Source: Mycobacterium sp. PS03-16 (lineage in GTDB: Bacteria; Actinomycetota; Actinomycetes; Mycobacteriales; Mycobacteriaceae). From it: DNA of 64,000 bases. Of the stretch, positions 36,021 through 44,035 are shown one piece after another. The DNA is taken from positions 62,001 to 126,000 of the forward strand of contig NZ_SPQO01000013.1 of assembly GCF_004570325.1 (NCBI RefSeq), given 5' to 3'. The position numbers were made by a program, and so were the translations under genes. Numbering within the stretch: position 1 is the first letter of the stretch; every line of letters starts with the position of its first letter. The notes beneath the pieces were generated by a model that made no database searches, was not told where the DNA came from, and saw only the letters and a list, made by a program, of their open reading frames with translations.

Positions 36021-36515
36021 ATGCAAGGCGATCCCGACGTCCTGAAATTGCTCAATGAGCAGTTGACAAGCGAATTGACCGCTATCAACCAGTATTTCCT
36101 GCATTCCAAGATGCAGGAGAGCTGGGGCTTCACCGAATTAGCCGGGCATACTCGCGATGAATCGTTCGAAGAAATGCGCCACGCCGAGGCGATCACCGAT
36201 CGAATTCTCCTCCTCGACGGCCTGCCGAATTATCAGCGGCTGTTCTCGCTGCGCGTCGGGCAGACGTTGCGCGAACAATTCGAATCGGATCTCGCCATCG
36301 AGTACGAGGTGGTCGAACGGCTCAAACCGGGCATCATCATGTGCCGTGAGAAGGGCGACGCCACGAGCGCCAACCTGTTCGAGATGATCCTCGCCGACGA
36401 GGAGAAGCACATCGACTACCTCGAGACGCAGCTGCAGCTGATGGACAAGCTCGGCGATCAGCTCTTCGCCGCGCAGTGCGTGTCACGGCCGCCGGGCGGC
36501 GGCACCGGCGAATAG
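36021..36515 (+). CDS. bfrA: Bacterioferritin BfrA
   Basis: A 164-residue ferritin subunit of the heme-containing 24-mer that oxidises and stores iron. Near-identical in layout to Rv1876: 'MQGDPDVLKLLNEQLTSELTAINQYFLHSKM', ferroxidase residues E18, 'FEEMRHAE' (Glu/His, with Met as heme ligand) and 'ADEEKHIDYLETQL'. AGGAG lies six bases before the ATG. It is divergent from the bfd operon. In M. tuberculosis bfrA is activated by iron-IdeR; the shared iron box would give opposite control of storage and release. Confidence 0.96.
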   Translation: MQGDPDVLKLLNEQLTSELTAINQYFLHSKMQESWGFTELAGHTRDESFEEMRHAEAITDRILLLDGLPNYQRLFSLRVGQTLREQFESDLAIEYEVVERLKPGIIMCREKGDATSANLFEMILADEEKHIDYLETQLQLMDKLGDQLFAAQCVSRPPGGGTGE

Positions 36516-36529
36516 CTGCCGTACCGCTG

Positions 36530-36570
36530 ACTGACCCGCGCCAACGGGGGTAACCGGGGCGCGGGTCAGT
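36530..36570 (+). terminator. Hairpin terminator of bfrA
   Basis: Thirteen-bp arms (36530-36542 and 36558-36570) with a 15-nt loop, 14 nt after the bfrA stop, followed by TCGCGTTCG without a real U-run. Confidence 0.75.
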
Positions 36571-36667
36571 TCGCGTTCGAGGGCGGATTCCGGAATACCC
36601 GGCGGCCGACTGTAACTTTTGTAGCCTAGCTAACGACATACTGCGAGGCGTCGAGAGAAAGGCAGGC

Positions 36668-38728
36668 ATGACGAGTTCACCGGCAACCACGGCCGCACCC
36701 CCGGAGTCCGGCGGCGCGATGATCAGCCCGCAGCGGCGCAACCTCATCTTCGTCGCCGTCCTGCTCGGCATGCTGCTGGCCGCGCTCGACCAGACGATCG
36801 TGGCCACCGCGTTGCCGACCGTGGTCGCCGACCTCGGCGGCGCCGGCCACCAGAGCTGGGTGGTGACGAGCTACCTGCTGGCCTCGACGATCGTCACGGC
36901 GGTCGTCGGCAAGCTGGGCGACCTGTTCGGCCGCAAGACCGTCTTCCAGGCGGCGGTGGTGTTCTTCCTCGCCGGGTCGGTGCTGTGCGGGCTGTCGAGC
37001 TCGATGAGCATGCTGGTGGCCTCCCGCGCCCTGCAGGGCATCGGCGGCGGCGCACTGATGGTCACCGCGATGGCGGTGATCGGAGAGGTGATCCCGCTGC
37101 GCGAACGGGGCCGCTACCAGGGCGCGCTCGGCGCGGTCTTCGGCGTCACCACCGTGGTGGGACCGCTGCTCGGCGGGTTCTTCACCGACCACCTCACCTG
37201 GCGCTGGGCGTTCTGGATCAACGTGCCCGTCGCGATCGTGGTGTTCTTCGTGGCCGCCGCGGCGATCCCCGCGCTGGCCCGCAGCGGAAAGGCCGTCATC
37301 GACTACGCCGGCATCCTGTTCGTCGGCCTCGGTGCGTCCGGCCTGACCCTGGCGACCAGCTGGGGCGGCGGTGAGTACGCCTGGTCGTCGCCGGTGATCA
37401 TCGGGCTGTTCATCGGCTCGGCGATCGCGTTGGCCATCTTCGTCTGGGTGGAGCGGCGGGCGGCCGAACCCATCCTGCCGATCCGGCTGTTCGCCAGCCC
37501 GGTGTTCACCGTCTGCTGCATCCTGTCGTTCATCGTCGGGTTCGCGATGCTCGGCGCGCTGACGTTCCTGCCCACGTTCATGCAGTTCGTCGACGGCGTC
37601 TCGGCCACCGAATCCGGTCTGCGCACGCTGCCGATGGTCGTCGGGCTGCTCGCCACCTCGATGGGCAGCGGCATCATCGTCGGGCGTACCGGGCGCTACA
37701 AGATCTTCCCCGTCGTCGGGACCGCGGTGATGGTGGTCGGGTTCGTGCTGCTGTCGCGGATGAACGAGACCACGCCGCTGCTGCAGCAGTCGCTGTACCT
37801 GTTCGTGCTCGGCACCGGAATCGGGCTGTGCATGCAGGTGCTGATCCTCACCGTGCAGAACACCTCGAGCTTCGACGACCTCGGCGTGGCCACCTCCGGC
37901 GTCACCTTCTTCCGGACCATCGGCAGCTCGTTCGGTGCGGCGATCTTCGGGTCGCTGTTCGCCAACTTCCTCGACGACCGCATCCGCGCGGCGCTGATCG
38001 CCAGCGGGGCCCCACCGGTGGCCGCAGAGTCACCGCAGGCGCTGCACGAACTGCCGGCCGACGTCGCCGCGCCGATCGTCACCGCCTACGCCGACTCGCT
38101 CGGGCTGGTCTTCCTGTGCGCGGCCCCGGTCGCGGCCATCGGGTTCTTCGTGGCGCTGACACTGCGCGAGGTGCCGCTGCGCGAGATGGAGACCGGCGTC
38201 GCGGTCGACCTGGGGGAGGGCTTCGGGATGCCGGGCAACGAGTCCTCCGAGCAGATGATGGAGGTCACCGTCGGGCGACTGATGCGCCACTCGCCGGAGA
38301 TCCGGCTGCGCGCCGTGGCCGGCCGGCCGGGCTGCGAGCTCGACGTCGCCCGGCTGTGGGCGCTGCTGCAGATCTACCGGCACAACCAGGTGTTCGGCGC
38401 CGCCCGGCTGACCGAGATCGCCGATCGGCTGCGGGTGCCGTGCGAAGTGCTCGAGCCCGTGTTCGAGCAGCTGGTGGCCACCGGGTACGCACTGCGCACC
38501 GGAGATCGGCTGTGGCTCAGCCAGACCGGCGCACGGCAGGTGGACGCGGTGTCCGCGGCGCTGGTCGGGATGATCGTCGACAAGCTGGCGAAGTCGCCGA
38601 CCTTCGAGGGCCGGCCGGACCGCCTGCAGGTGGAGGCCGCGCTGGAACGCATCGCCCACCGCATGCTGGTGCAGCGCGACTGGGACGACGAACTAGAACG
38701 CGTTCCAGAACCGGCCGCCTCGGCGTAG
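36668..38728 (+). CDS. MFS drug/H+ antiporter, DHA2 (14-TM) type, Rv1877-like
   Basis: A 686-residue exporter, matching the unusual length of Rv1877. The N-terminal 500 residues form 14 TM segments: motif 'LDQTIVATALPTVVADLGG', 'GKLGDLFGRKTVFQ' (motif A) and the antiporter motif C 'GAVFGVTTVVGPLLGGFFTD'. The C-terminal 150 residues are cytoplasmic and winged-helix-like ('RLTEIADRLRVPCEVLEPVFEQLVATGYALRTGDRLWLSQTG'). A regulatory sensor tail on a transporter is uncommon. The last codons contain a KstR-type box. It follows bfrA as in M. tuberculosis. Confidence 0.92.
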   Translation: MTSSPATTAAPPESGGAMISPQRRNLIFVAVLLGMLLAALDQTIVATALPTVVADLGGAGHQSWVVTSYLLASTIVTAVVGKLGDLFGRKTVFQAAVVFFLAGSVLCGLSSSMSMLVASRALQGIGGGALMVTAMAVIGEVIPLRERGRYQGALGAVFGVTTVVGPLLGGFFTDHLTWRWAFWINVPVAIVVFFVAAAAIPALARSGKAVIDYAGILFVGLGASGLTLATSWGGGEYAWSSPVIIGLFIGSAIALAIFVWVERRAAEPILPIRLFASPVFTVCCILSFIVGFAMLGALTFLPTFMQFVDGVSATESGLRTLPMVVGLLATSMGSGIIVGRTGRYKIFPVVGTAVMVVGFVLLSRMNETTPLLQQSLYLFVLGTGIGLCMQVLILTVQNTSSFDDLGVATSGVTFFRTIGSSFGAAIFGSLFANFLDDRIRAALIASGAPPVAAESPQALHELPADVAAPIVTAYADSLGLVFLCAAPVAAIGFFVALTLREVPLREMETGVAVDLGEGFGMPGNESSEQMMEVTVGRLMRHSPEIRLRAVAGRPGCELDVARLWALLQIYRHNQVFGAARLTEIADRLRVPCEVLEPVFEQLVATGYALRTGDRLWLSQTGARQVDAVSAALVGMIVDKLAKSPTFEGRPDRLQVEAALERIAHRMLVQRDWDDELERVPEPAASA
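38694..38707. promoter_or_regulatory. KstR-type operator before the CxxC protein gene
   Basis: TAGAACGCGTTCCA fits TNNAACNNGTTNNA exactly. It lies in the last codons of the MFS gene. Its centre is 37 bp before the leaderless start at 38738, over the -35 region; the -10 TAGCAT is at 38726-38731. Confidence 0.65.
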
Positions 38729-38737
38729 CATGCGGCC

Positions 38738-39232
38738 ATGAGCCGCATCGGAGACGCCACGCAGGATTTCGCCGACGACGACGTGACGGCGTTCGCCGTG
38801 CGGTCGCCGGACCTCGGTGCCGCGATGGCCGGGTTCAGCCACGCCGTGTACACCAAGGGCCGGCTGCCGATGCGCGTGCGCGAGCTGGCCCGGGTGGTGA
38901 TCGCCGACGCCAACCAATGCGTGGTGTGTCAGAACACCCGCGACTCCGAGGGGCCCGCCGCCGGCGTCGACGAAGACCTCTACGCCCACGCCGATCAGTG
39001 GCGCACCTGGCCCGGGTACAGCCCCGCGGAGCGCATCGCCGCCGAGTTCGCGCACCGGTTCGCCACCGACCACACCGGGTTGCGCGACGACGACGACTTC
39101 TGGGCCCGGGCCGCCGAGCACTTCGACGCCGACCTGCTGACCGACCTCGCGCTGTCGTGCGCGATGTGGCTGGGGATGGGGCGGGTGCTGCGCACCCTCG
39201 ACATCGGACAGAGCTGCAAGATCACGCTGTAG
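38738..39232 (+). CDS. Carboxymuconolactone decarboxylase/AhpD-fold protein
   Basis: A 164-residue helical protein of the CMD/AhpD superfamily: 'GFSHAVYTKGRLPMRVRELARVVIADANQCVVCQNTR' with the C-x-x-C redox pair, then 'AEFAHRFATDHTGL'. It may be a peroxidase partner or a ring-cleavage enzyme. -10 TAGCAT six bases before the ATG makes it leaderless, and a KstR-type box covers the -35. In M. tuberculosis Rv1877 is followed directly by glnA3, so this gene is an insertion in the block. Confidence 0.85.
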   Translation: MSRIGDATQDFADDDVTAFAVRSPDLGAAMAGFSHAVYTKGRLPMRVRELARVVIADANQCVVCQNTRDSEGPAAGVDEDLYAHADQWRTWPGYSPAERIAAEFAHRFATDHTGLRDDDDFWARAAEHFDADLLTDLALSCAMWLGMGRVLRTLDIGQSCKITL

Positions 39233-39282
39233 TCGGGCGCGTTCACGCCGCGGGTGGACACTCCGGCGAGGCAGAATGGCTC

Positions 39283-40635
39283 ATGGCCGCCAAACCCCTT
39301 GCCGCAGCCGCCATCGCCCAACTGGAGTCCGACGGCGTCGCGACCCTGATCGGCACCGTGGTCAACCCGGCGGGTCTGGTCCACGCCAAAACCGTGCCGC
39401 TGCGCCGGATGGGCGCGTTCGCCGAACCGGGCCTGGGGGCCAGCCCTGTGTGGCACGCCTTCACCATCGACCAGTCCGGCATCGTGTTCAGCGACGCCAT
39501 CAGCGTCGTCGGCGATCAACGCGTCCGCATCGACCTCGGCGGACTGCGCATCCTCGGGGACGGCCTGGCCTGGGCACCCGGTGCGTTCTTCGATCAGGAC
39601 GGCGAACCGGACCCGTACTGCTGCCGCGACGCGCTGCGCCGCGTCGAGGACCGGCTGTCCGCCGCCGGACTGACCGCATCGGTGGGACACGAGATGGAGT
39701 TCATGCTCGTCGGACCCGACGGCAGCCGGCTGCCGTCGCGGCTGTGGGCCCAGTACGGCCTGGCCGGCGTCCTCGAGTACGAGGGGTTCGTCCGCGACGT
39801 CACCGACGCCGCGACCAGTTCCGGCGTGCCGATCGAACAACTCCACCCCGAGTACGGCCCGAACCAGTTCGAACTCTCGCTGCCGCCGATGTCACCGGTC
39901 GCCGCCGCCGACCTGCTGATCCTGATGCGCATCATCGTCGGCCGGGTCGCCCGCCGCTACGGCATGCGGGTCAGCCTGTCACCGGTGCCGTTCGCCGACA
40001 GCGTGGGAAACGGTGCCCATCAACACTTCTCGCTGCATCGCGTCGGCGCGCCGCTGTTCTCCGGTGGTCCGGGCGCACACGGTATGACCGCCGAGGGCGA
40101 ACATGCCGTGGCCGGTCTGGTCGCCGGTCTGCCCGAGGCCCAGGGGGTGCTGTGCGGGTCGGTGCTGTCCGGCCTGCGGATGCAGCCCGGCCACTGGTCG
40201 GGTGCCTACATCTGCTGGGGCACCGAGAACCGGGAGGCGGCGGTGCGGTTCCTGCGGGGTTCACCGGGGAACGTGCACGGCGGCAACGTCGAGGTCAAGG
40301 TCATCGACCCTTCGGCCAACCCGTATCTGGCCTCGGCGGCGGTCCTGGGCCTGGCCCTCGACGGCATCGAACGAGAGCTGCCGCTGCCCATCGAGACCAC
40401 CGTGGACCCGGCGACGCAGACCGACGCCCAGCGCGCGCAGTCCGGCACGGTGCTGCTTCCGGCCGGACAGGCCGATGCGCTGCGCGCGCTGGAGGGTTCG
40501 GCGCTGATGCGCCGGATCCTCGGCGACGAGGTGGTGGATTCGGTGGTCGCCGTGCGCCGCTACGAGGTCGAGAAGTTCGGCGCCCGCTCGCCCGAGGAAC
40601 TCGCCGACACCTTTCGGATGGCTTGGAGCGTATGA
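39283..40635 (+). CDS. glnA3: Glutamine synthetase-like ligase GlnA3
   Basis: A 450-residue protein, the same length as Rv1878. GS catalytic-fold motifs: 'VGHEMEFMLVGPDG' (metal Glu), 'HPEYGPNQFELSLPP', 'NGAHQHFSL' (metal His), 'GTENREAAVRFLRG' and '[25 protein letters not shown]'. The Arg normally found in R-I-E-x-R-x-P-D is replaced: the block reads N-V-E-V-K-V-I-D. The adenylylation Tyr loop is absent. GlnA3-type enzymes are thought to gamma-glutamylate polyamines rather than ammonia. The ATG overlap (ATGA) with the amidohydrolase shows coupling. Confidence 0.92.
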   Translation: MAAKPLAAAAIAQLESDGVATLIGTVVNPAGLVHAKTVPLRRMGAFAEPGLGASPVWHAFTIDQSGIVFSDAISVVGDQRVRIDLGGLRILGDGLAWAPGAFFDQDGEPDPYCCRDALRRVEDRLSAAGLTASVGHEMEFMLVGPDGSRLPSRLWAQYGLAGVLEYEGFVRDVTDAATSSGVPIEQLHPEYGPNQFELSLPPMSPVAAADLLILMRIIVGRVARRYGMRVSLSPVPFADSVGNGAHQHFSLHRVGAPLFSGGPGAHGMTAEGEHAVAGLVAGLPEAQGVLCGSVLSGLRMQPGHWSGAYICWGTENREAAVRFLRGSPGNVHGGNVEVKVIDPSANPYLASAAVLGLALDGIERELPLPIETTVDPATQTDAQRAQSGTVLLPAGQADALRALEGSALMRRILGDEVVDSVVAVRRYEVEKFGARSPEELADTFRMAWSV

Positions 40636-41741
40636 CCTCGGCGCTGGCGGAGCACCTGGCGGCCGTGCCGCTGATCGACCATCACGTGCACGGATGCCGG
40701 CTCACCGACGGGGACCGGACCCGCTTCGAGAACGGGCTCAACGAGGCCAACACCGAACCGCTGGCCGCGTTCGACTCGGGCTTCGACACCCAGTTGGGGT
40801 TCGCGGTGCGGGCACACTGCTCGGAACTACTGGGGCTACCGCGGCATGCCGAGCCCGACGACTACTGGGCGGGCCGACAGCGGCTCGGGGAGGCGGAGGT
40901 GGCGCGGCGACTGCTCCGCGCCGCCGGGGTCACCGACTGGCTGGTGGACACCGGATTCGCCTCGGGTGTGGCCGATCTCGACGAGATGGCGGCCACCTCG
41001 GGCGGCCGGGTGCACGAGATCGTGCGCCTGGAGTCGATCGCCGAGGAGGCCGTCGCCGCCGGCGATGACTATGCGTCGGAGTTCGCGCGATTGCTGGACG
41101 AGCGCTCGGCACACGCCGTCGGGACCAAGTCGATTCTGGCCTACCGCGGCGGGTTCACCGGGGAACTGTCGGAGCCGTCGCCGCTCGAGGTGCGTGAGGC
41201 CGCCGCCCGGTGGCGTGACAGCGGACCGTCCCGGCTGACCGACCGGGTGCTGCTGCGCTTCGGCCTGCATCAGGGGCTGCGGCTCGGCAAACCCCTGCAG
41301 TTCCACGTCGGGCTCGGGGACCGCGACTGCGATCTGCACACCACCAATCCGCTGTTCCTGCTTGACTTCCTGCGCGCGTCGGGGGACACCCCTGTCATGC
41401 TGCTGCACTGTTACCCGTTCGAACGCGAGGCCGGGTATCTGGCGCAGGCGTTCAACAACGTCTATCTCGACGGTGGGCTGGCGATCCACTTCCTCGGCGC
41501 GCGATCCGGCGCGTTGATCGGCCGGTTGCTCGAGCTCGCACCGTTCCGCAAGATCGTCTACTCGTCCGACGGCTTCGGCCCCGCCGAACTGCACTATCTC
41601 GGCGCATTGTTGTGGCGCAACGGGTTACGACGGGTACTGCAGGGTTTCGTCGATGCGGACGAGTGGAGCGAGCGCGATGCGGCGCGCGTCGCCGATCTGA
41701 TCGCGCACGGCAACGCCCGACGCGTCTACCGGCTGGACTGA
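40632..41741 (+). CDS. Amidohydrolase family protein, Rv1879-like
   Basis: A 369-residue metal-dependent TIM-barrel hydrolase. N-terminal H-x-H is in 'LIDHHVHGCR'; 'GTKSILAYRGGF' supplies the Lys region, 'LQFHVGLGD' and 'MLLHCYPFEREAGYLAQAFNNVYLDGG' the His, and 'IVYSSDGFGPAELHYLGA' the Asp. Coupled to glnA3 by ATGA. It may hydrolyse the gamma-glutamyl amide product or a related compound. That pairing of ligase and hydrolase is seen in polyamine catabolism and is an inference here. Confidence 0.88.
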   Translation: MTSALAEHLAAVPLIDHHVHGCRLTDGDRTRFENGLNEANTEPLAAFDSGFDTQLGFAVRAHCSELLGLPRHAEPDDYWAGRQRLGEAEVARRLLRAAGVTDWLVDTGFASGVADLDEMAATSGGRVHEIVRLESIAEEAVAAGDDYASEFARLLDERSAHAVGTKSILAYRGGFTGELSEPSPLEVREAAARWRDSGPSRLTDRVLLRFGLHQGLRLGKPLQFHVGLGDRDCDLHTTNPLFLLDFLRASGDTPVMLLHCYPFEREAGYLAQAFNNVYLDGGLAIHFLGARSGALIGRLLELAPFRKIVYSSDGFGPAELHYLGALLWRNGLRRVLQGFVDADEWSERDAARVADLIAHGNARRVYRLD

Positions 41742-41742
41742 C

Positions 41743-42186
41743 TCAGATGAGCCCGGTGGCGTCGAACACCCAGGAGGTGTCTGCGGTGGCGAGGTCCGCC
41801 AGCCACGTCGGCGGTGCGGTCGCCGTCAGACCGGACATGTCCCAGTAGTCCTTCCAGAGCGTGATCCTGCCGTCCTCGACGCGGTGCACGGTGACGAACC
41901 GCAGCAGCGCCGTCTCACCGGTGGCCCACCGCCACGTCTCGGAGTGCTCGTACATCGCGTCGGCGCCGTTGGTCAGCAGCACGCCGTCGTGGTTTTCGTA
42001 CCCGGTCAACGGTTCCAGCCCGACCTTGAGCCGTTTGACGATGTCCTCGGGACCGCGCGCGGCCAGGGCCGGACCGACCGGCATGTCGGCGTAGATGCAG
42101 TCGTCGGCGAGGTGGCTCTTCACCGCGTCCCAGTCGCGCGCCGACAGTGACTTCCACAGTCCGCGCACCGCATCCTCAACCGACAC
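41743..42186 (-). CDS. Limonene-1,2-epoxide hydrolase-like (SnoaL/NTF2-fold) protein
   Basis: A 147-residue NTF2-fold protein with the LEH family look: 'VRGLWKSLSARDWDAVKSHLADDCIYADMPVGPALAARGPEDIVKRL', then 'RFVTVHRVEDGRITLWKDYWDM', which holds the Arg and Asp residues of the LEH catalytic triad. It may open epoxides. GTG 42186 is used; it lies within the last codons of the upstream amidohydrolase (11-bp overlap), so it is coupled to that gene. Confidence 0.82.
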   Translation of the reverse strand: MSVEDAVRGLWKSLSARDWDAVKSHLADDCIYADMPVGPALAARGPEDIVKRLKVGLEPLTGYENHDGVLLTNGADAMYEHSETWRWATGETALLRFVTVHRVEDGRITLWKDYWDMSGLTATAPPTWLADLATADTSWVFDATGLI

Positions 42187-43957
42187 TGACCATCTCCTTG
42201 TCCGGCACGGCGGGGGAGCGGTGCGCCGCCCGCAGGAAGCGGCCGGTCCGCCGCCGTCCCACGGACTCACTGGGCACGCCCTCGCGGAACACCGTGTGGC
42301 CGCTGACCAGCACGGCGCTGACCGTGGCGTTGTTGCGGTTGACCATCCGCGGCAGGCCGCCGTAGAAATCGACCGGCTCCTCGGCGTAGTGGTCGAGCGT
42401 GTCATCGAGGTGTGCCGGGTCGATCACCACGACGTCGGCCCGGTCACCGACCCGCAGGTGCCCGGCGTCGAGCCGGTACCAGTCGGCGAGCTCGCCGGTG
42501 AGGCGGTGCACCGCCTGTTCCACGGTCATGAACGGGCGGCCCGCCTTCTGCGCGTCGTACACGTGCCGCAGCAGGCGCAGACCCATGTTGTAGAACGCCA
42601 TGTTGCGCAGGTGCGCCCCGGCGTCGGAAAAGCCCATCTGGATCCCGGGTTCGCGCGCCATCTTCTTCAGCACGTCGGGCCGGTGGTTGGAGATCGTCGT
42701 GCGCCAACGTAACCGGCGTCCGTGCTCGAGGACCAGATCGAGGAAGGCATCCACGGGGTGCAGCCCACGCTCGACGCCGACCTGGCCGAAGGACTTACCG
42801 ACCAGCGACGCGTCGGGGCAGCCGACGATCTCGGCGTCGAAGAAGTCGCGGTGCCAGACCCGCACACCCAGTCTGCTCTCGTAGTCCTTGCGGAACCGGC
42901 GGCGGTACTGCTCGTCGCGCATCAGCGCGTTGCGCTCCACTTCGTCGCGCAGGTGCAGCGCCGCCGCGCCCGCGCCGAACTCCTCGAACACCACCAGGTC
43001 GATACCGTCGGCGTACACCTCGAACGGCACCGGCAGATGCTGCCAGCGGAAGTTGCCGCCCAGCCGGTTGACGAAGCGGGCCACCGGACCCATGGCCCGG
43101 ATGGCATACGGGTTGGACTTGACGTCGGCCGCCGAGAGCAGGCTGGTCTTGAGCGGGTTGCGGAAAAGGCCGAGCGACTGCACCACCTGCGAGCCGACGT
43201 TGAGCGGGTTGGCGATGTCCGGGCCGGACTGCAGCACCCGGCCGGCCCGCCGCAGCAGCGCCTTGAGTCGGCGCAGTTCGCGCGGCCGGGCGTAGGTCGA
43301 CGGCAGAGTCCGCGACCGGCACGTGTCGCCGTCGAGCTTGTCGAACAACAACTGCTGGGAGGACATCCCGACGAATCCGGCGGCCAGCGCCTGCCGCAGC
43401 ATGTCCTCCATCCGCGACTGTTCGGCGCGGGTGGGCCGCTCGATCTTGCGGGTGGCGCGGTCGAGTCCCATGACGGCGGTGCGCATGTCGCTGTGCCCGA
43501 TGAACGCGCACACGTTGGGTCCCAGCGGCAGTGATTCGAGCGCGTCGACGTACTCGTCGCAGGTGCGCCAGGTTTTGTGCTTGTCGACCGCGGCGATGAC
43601 GTGTTCGCGGGGGATCGCCTCGACCCGGCCGAACAGGTCGCCGGCGTCGGCCCCGTCGACGTGGATGGTCGACAGCGAGCAGGAGCCGAGCATCACCGTC
43701 GTCACGCCGTGACGGAGCGATTCGGTGAGCGCCGGGCCTTCGAGGACCTCGACGTCATAGTGGGTGTGGATGTCGAGCATGCCGGGCAGCACCCACTTGC
43801 CGGTGGCATCGATGACCTGCGGGCATCCGGTGGCGTCGAGTTCGTCGGGGGTGATGGTGACGACGTGGCCGTCGCGGATGCCGATGGAGCGCACCGCCGA
43901 TGGGCCGCCGGTGCCGTCGAACCAGCGGCCGTTGCGGATGATCGTGTCGTAGGTCAC
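42176..43957 (-). CDS. N-acyl-D-amino-acid deacylase/D-aminoacylase-like amidohydrolase
   Basis: A 593-residue amidohydrolase. 'YDTIIRNGRWFDGTGG' opens it; metal site 'VLPGMLDIHTHYDVE' (H-x-H), 'FIGHSDMR', 'ISNHRPDVLKKM', 'MGFSDAGAHLRNMAFYN' (Asp), and 'RVGDRADVVVIDPAHL' at the end of the barrel. It likely cleaves an N-acyl or cyclic amide bond. GTG 43957 is preferred over TTG 43993. A TTGACA -35 and TTCTAT -10 end six bases before the GTG, so the mRNA should be leaderless. It forms an operon with the LEH-like gene. Confidence 0.9.
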   Translation of the reverse strand: MTYDTIIRNGRWFDGTGGPSAVRSIGIRDGHVVTITPDELDATGCPQVIDATGKWVLPGMLDIHTHYDVEVLEGPALTESLRHGVTTVMLGSCSLSTIHVDGADAGDLFGRVEAIPREHVIAAVDKHKTWRTCDEYVDALESLPLGPNVCAFIGHSDMRTAVMGLDRATRKIERPTRAEQSRMEDMLRQALAAGFVGMSSQQLLFDKLDGDTCRSRTLPSTYARPRELRRLKALLRRAGRVLQSGPDIANPLNVGSQVVQSLGLFRNPLKTSLLSAADVKSNPYAIRAMGPVARFVNRLGGNFRWQHLPVPFEVYADGIDLVVFEEFGAGAAALHLRDEVERNALMRDEQYRRRFRKDYESRLGVRVWHRDFFDAEIVGCPDASLVGKSFGQVGVERGLHPVDAFLDLVLEHGRRLRWRTTISNHRPDVLKKMAREPGIQMGFSDAGAHLRNMAFYNMGLRLLRHVYDAQKAGRPFMTVEQAVHRLTGELADWYRLDAGHLRVGDRADVVVIDPAHLDDTLDHYAEEPVDFYGGLPRMVNRNNATVSAVLVSGHTVFREGVPSESVGRRRTGRFLRAAHRSPAVPDKEMVSVG

Positions 43958-43963
43958 TCCGCC

Positions 43964-43993
43964 ATAGAACAGGCCGCGACGGCCGGGTGTCAA
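43964..43993 (-). promoter_or_regulatory. Promoter of the D-aminoacylase-like/LEH operon
   Basis: On the minus strand TTGACA (43993-43988) and TTCTAT (43969-43964) are separated by 18 bp. The GTG at 43957 is six bases beyond the -10, so transcription should start at the initiation codon. Confidence 0.65.
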
Positions 43994-44035
43994 CAGATTT
44001 CGAAGATTGTCTACTCGAGTCCGTGAGCTGGTGAT

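Noticed and set aside
36600-36660. IdeR-like sequence TAGCCTAGCTAAC before the MFS gene
   Set aside because: Alignment to the IdeR consensus is poor outside a 7-base core, so I do not call it a site.
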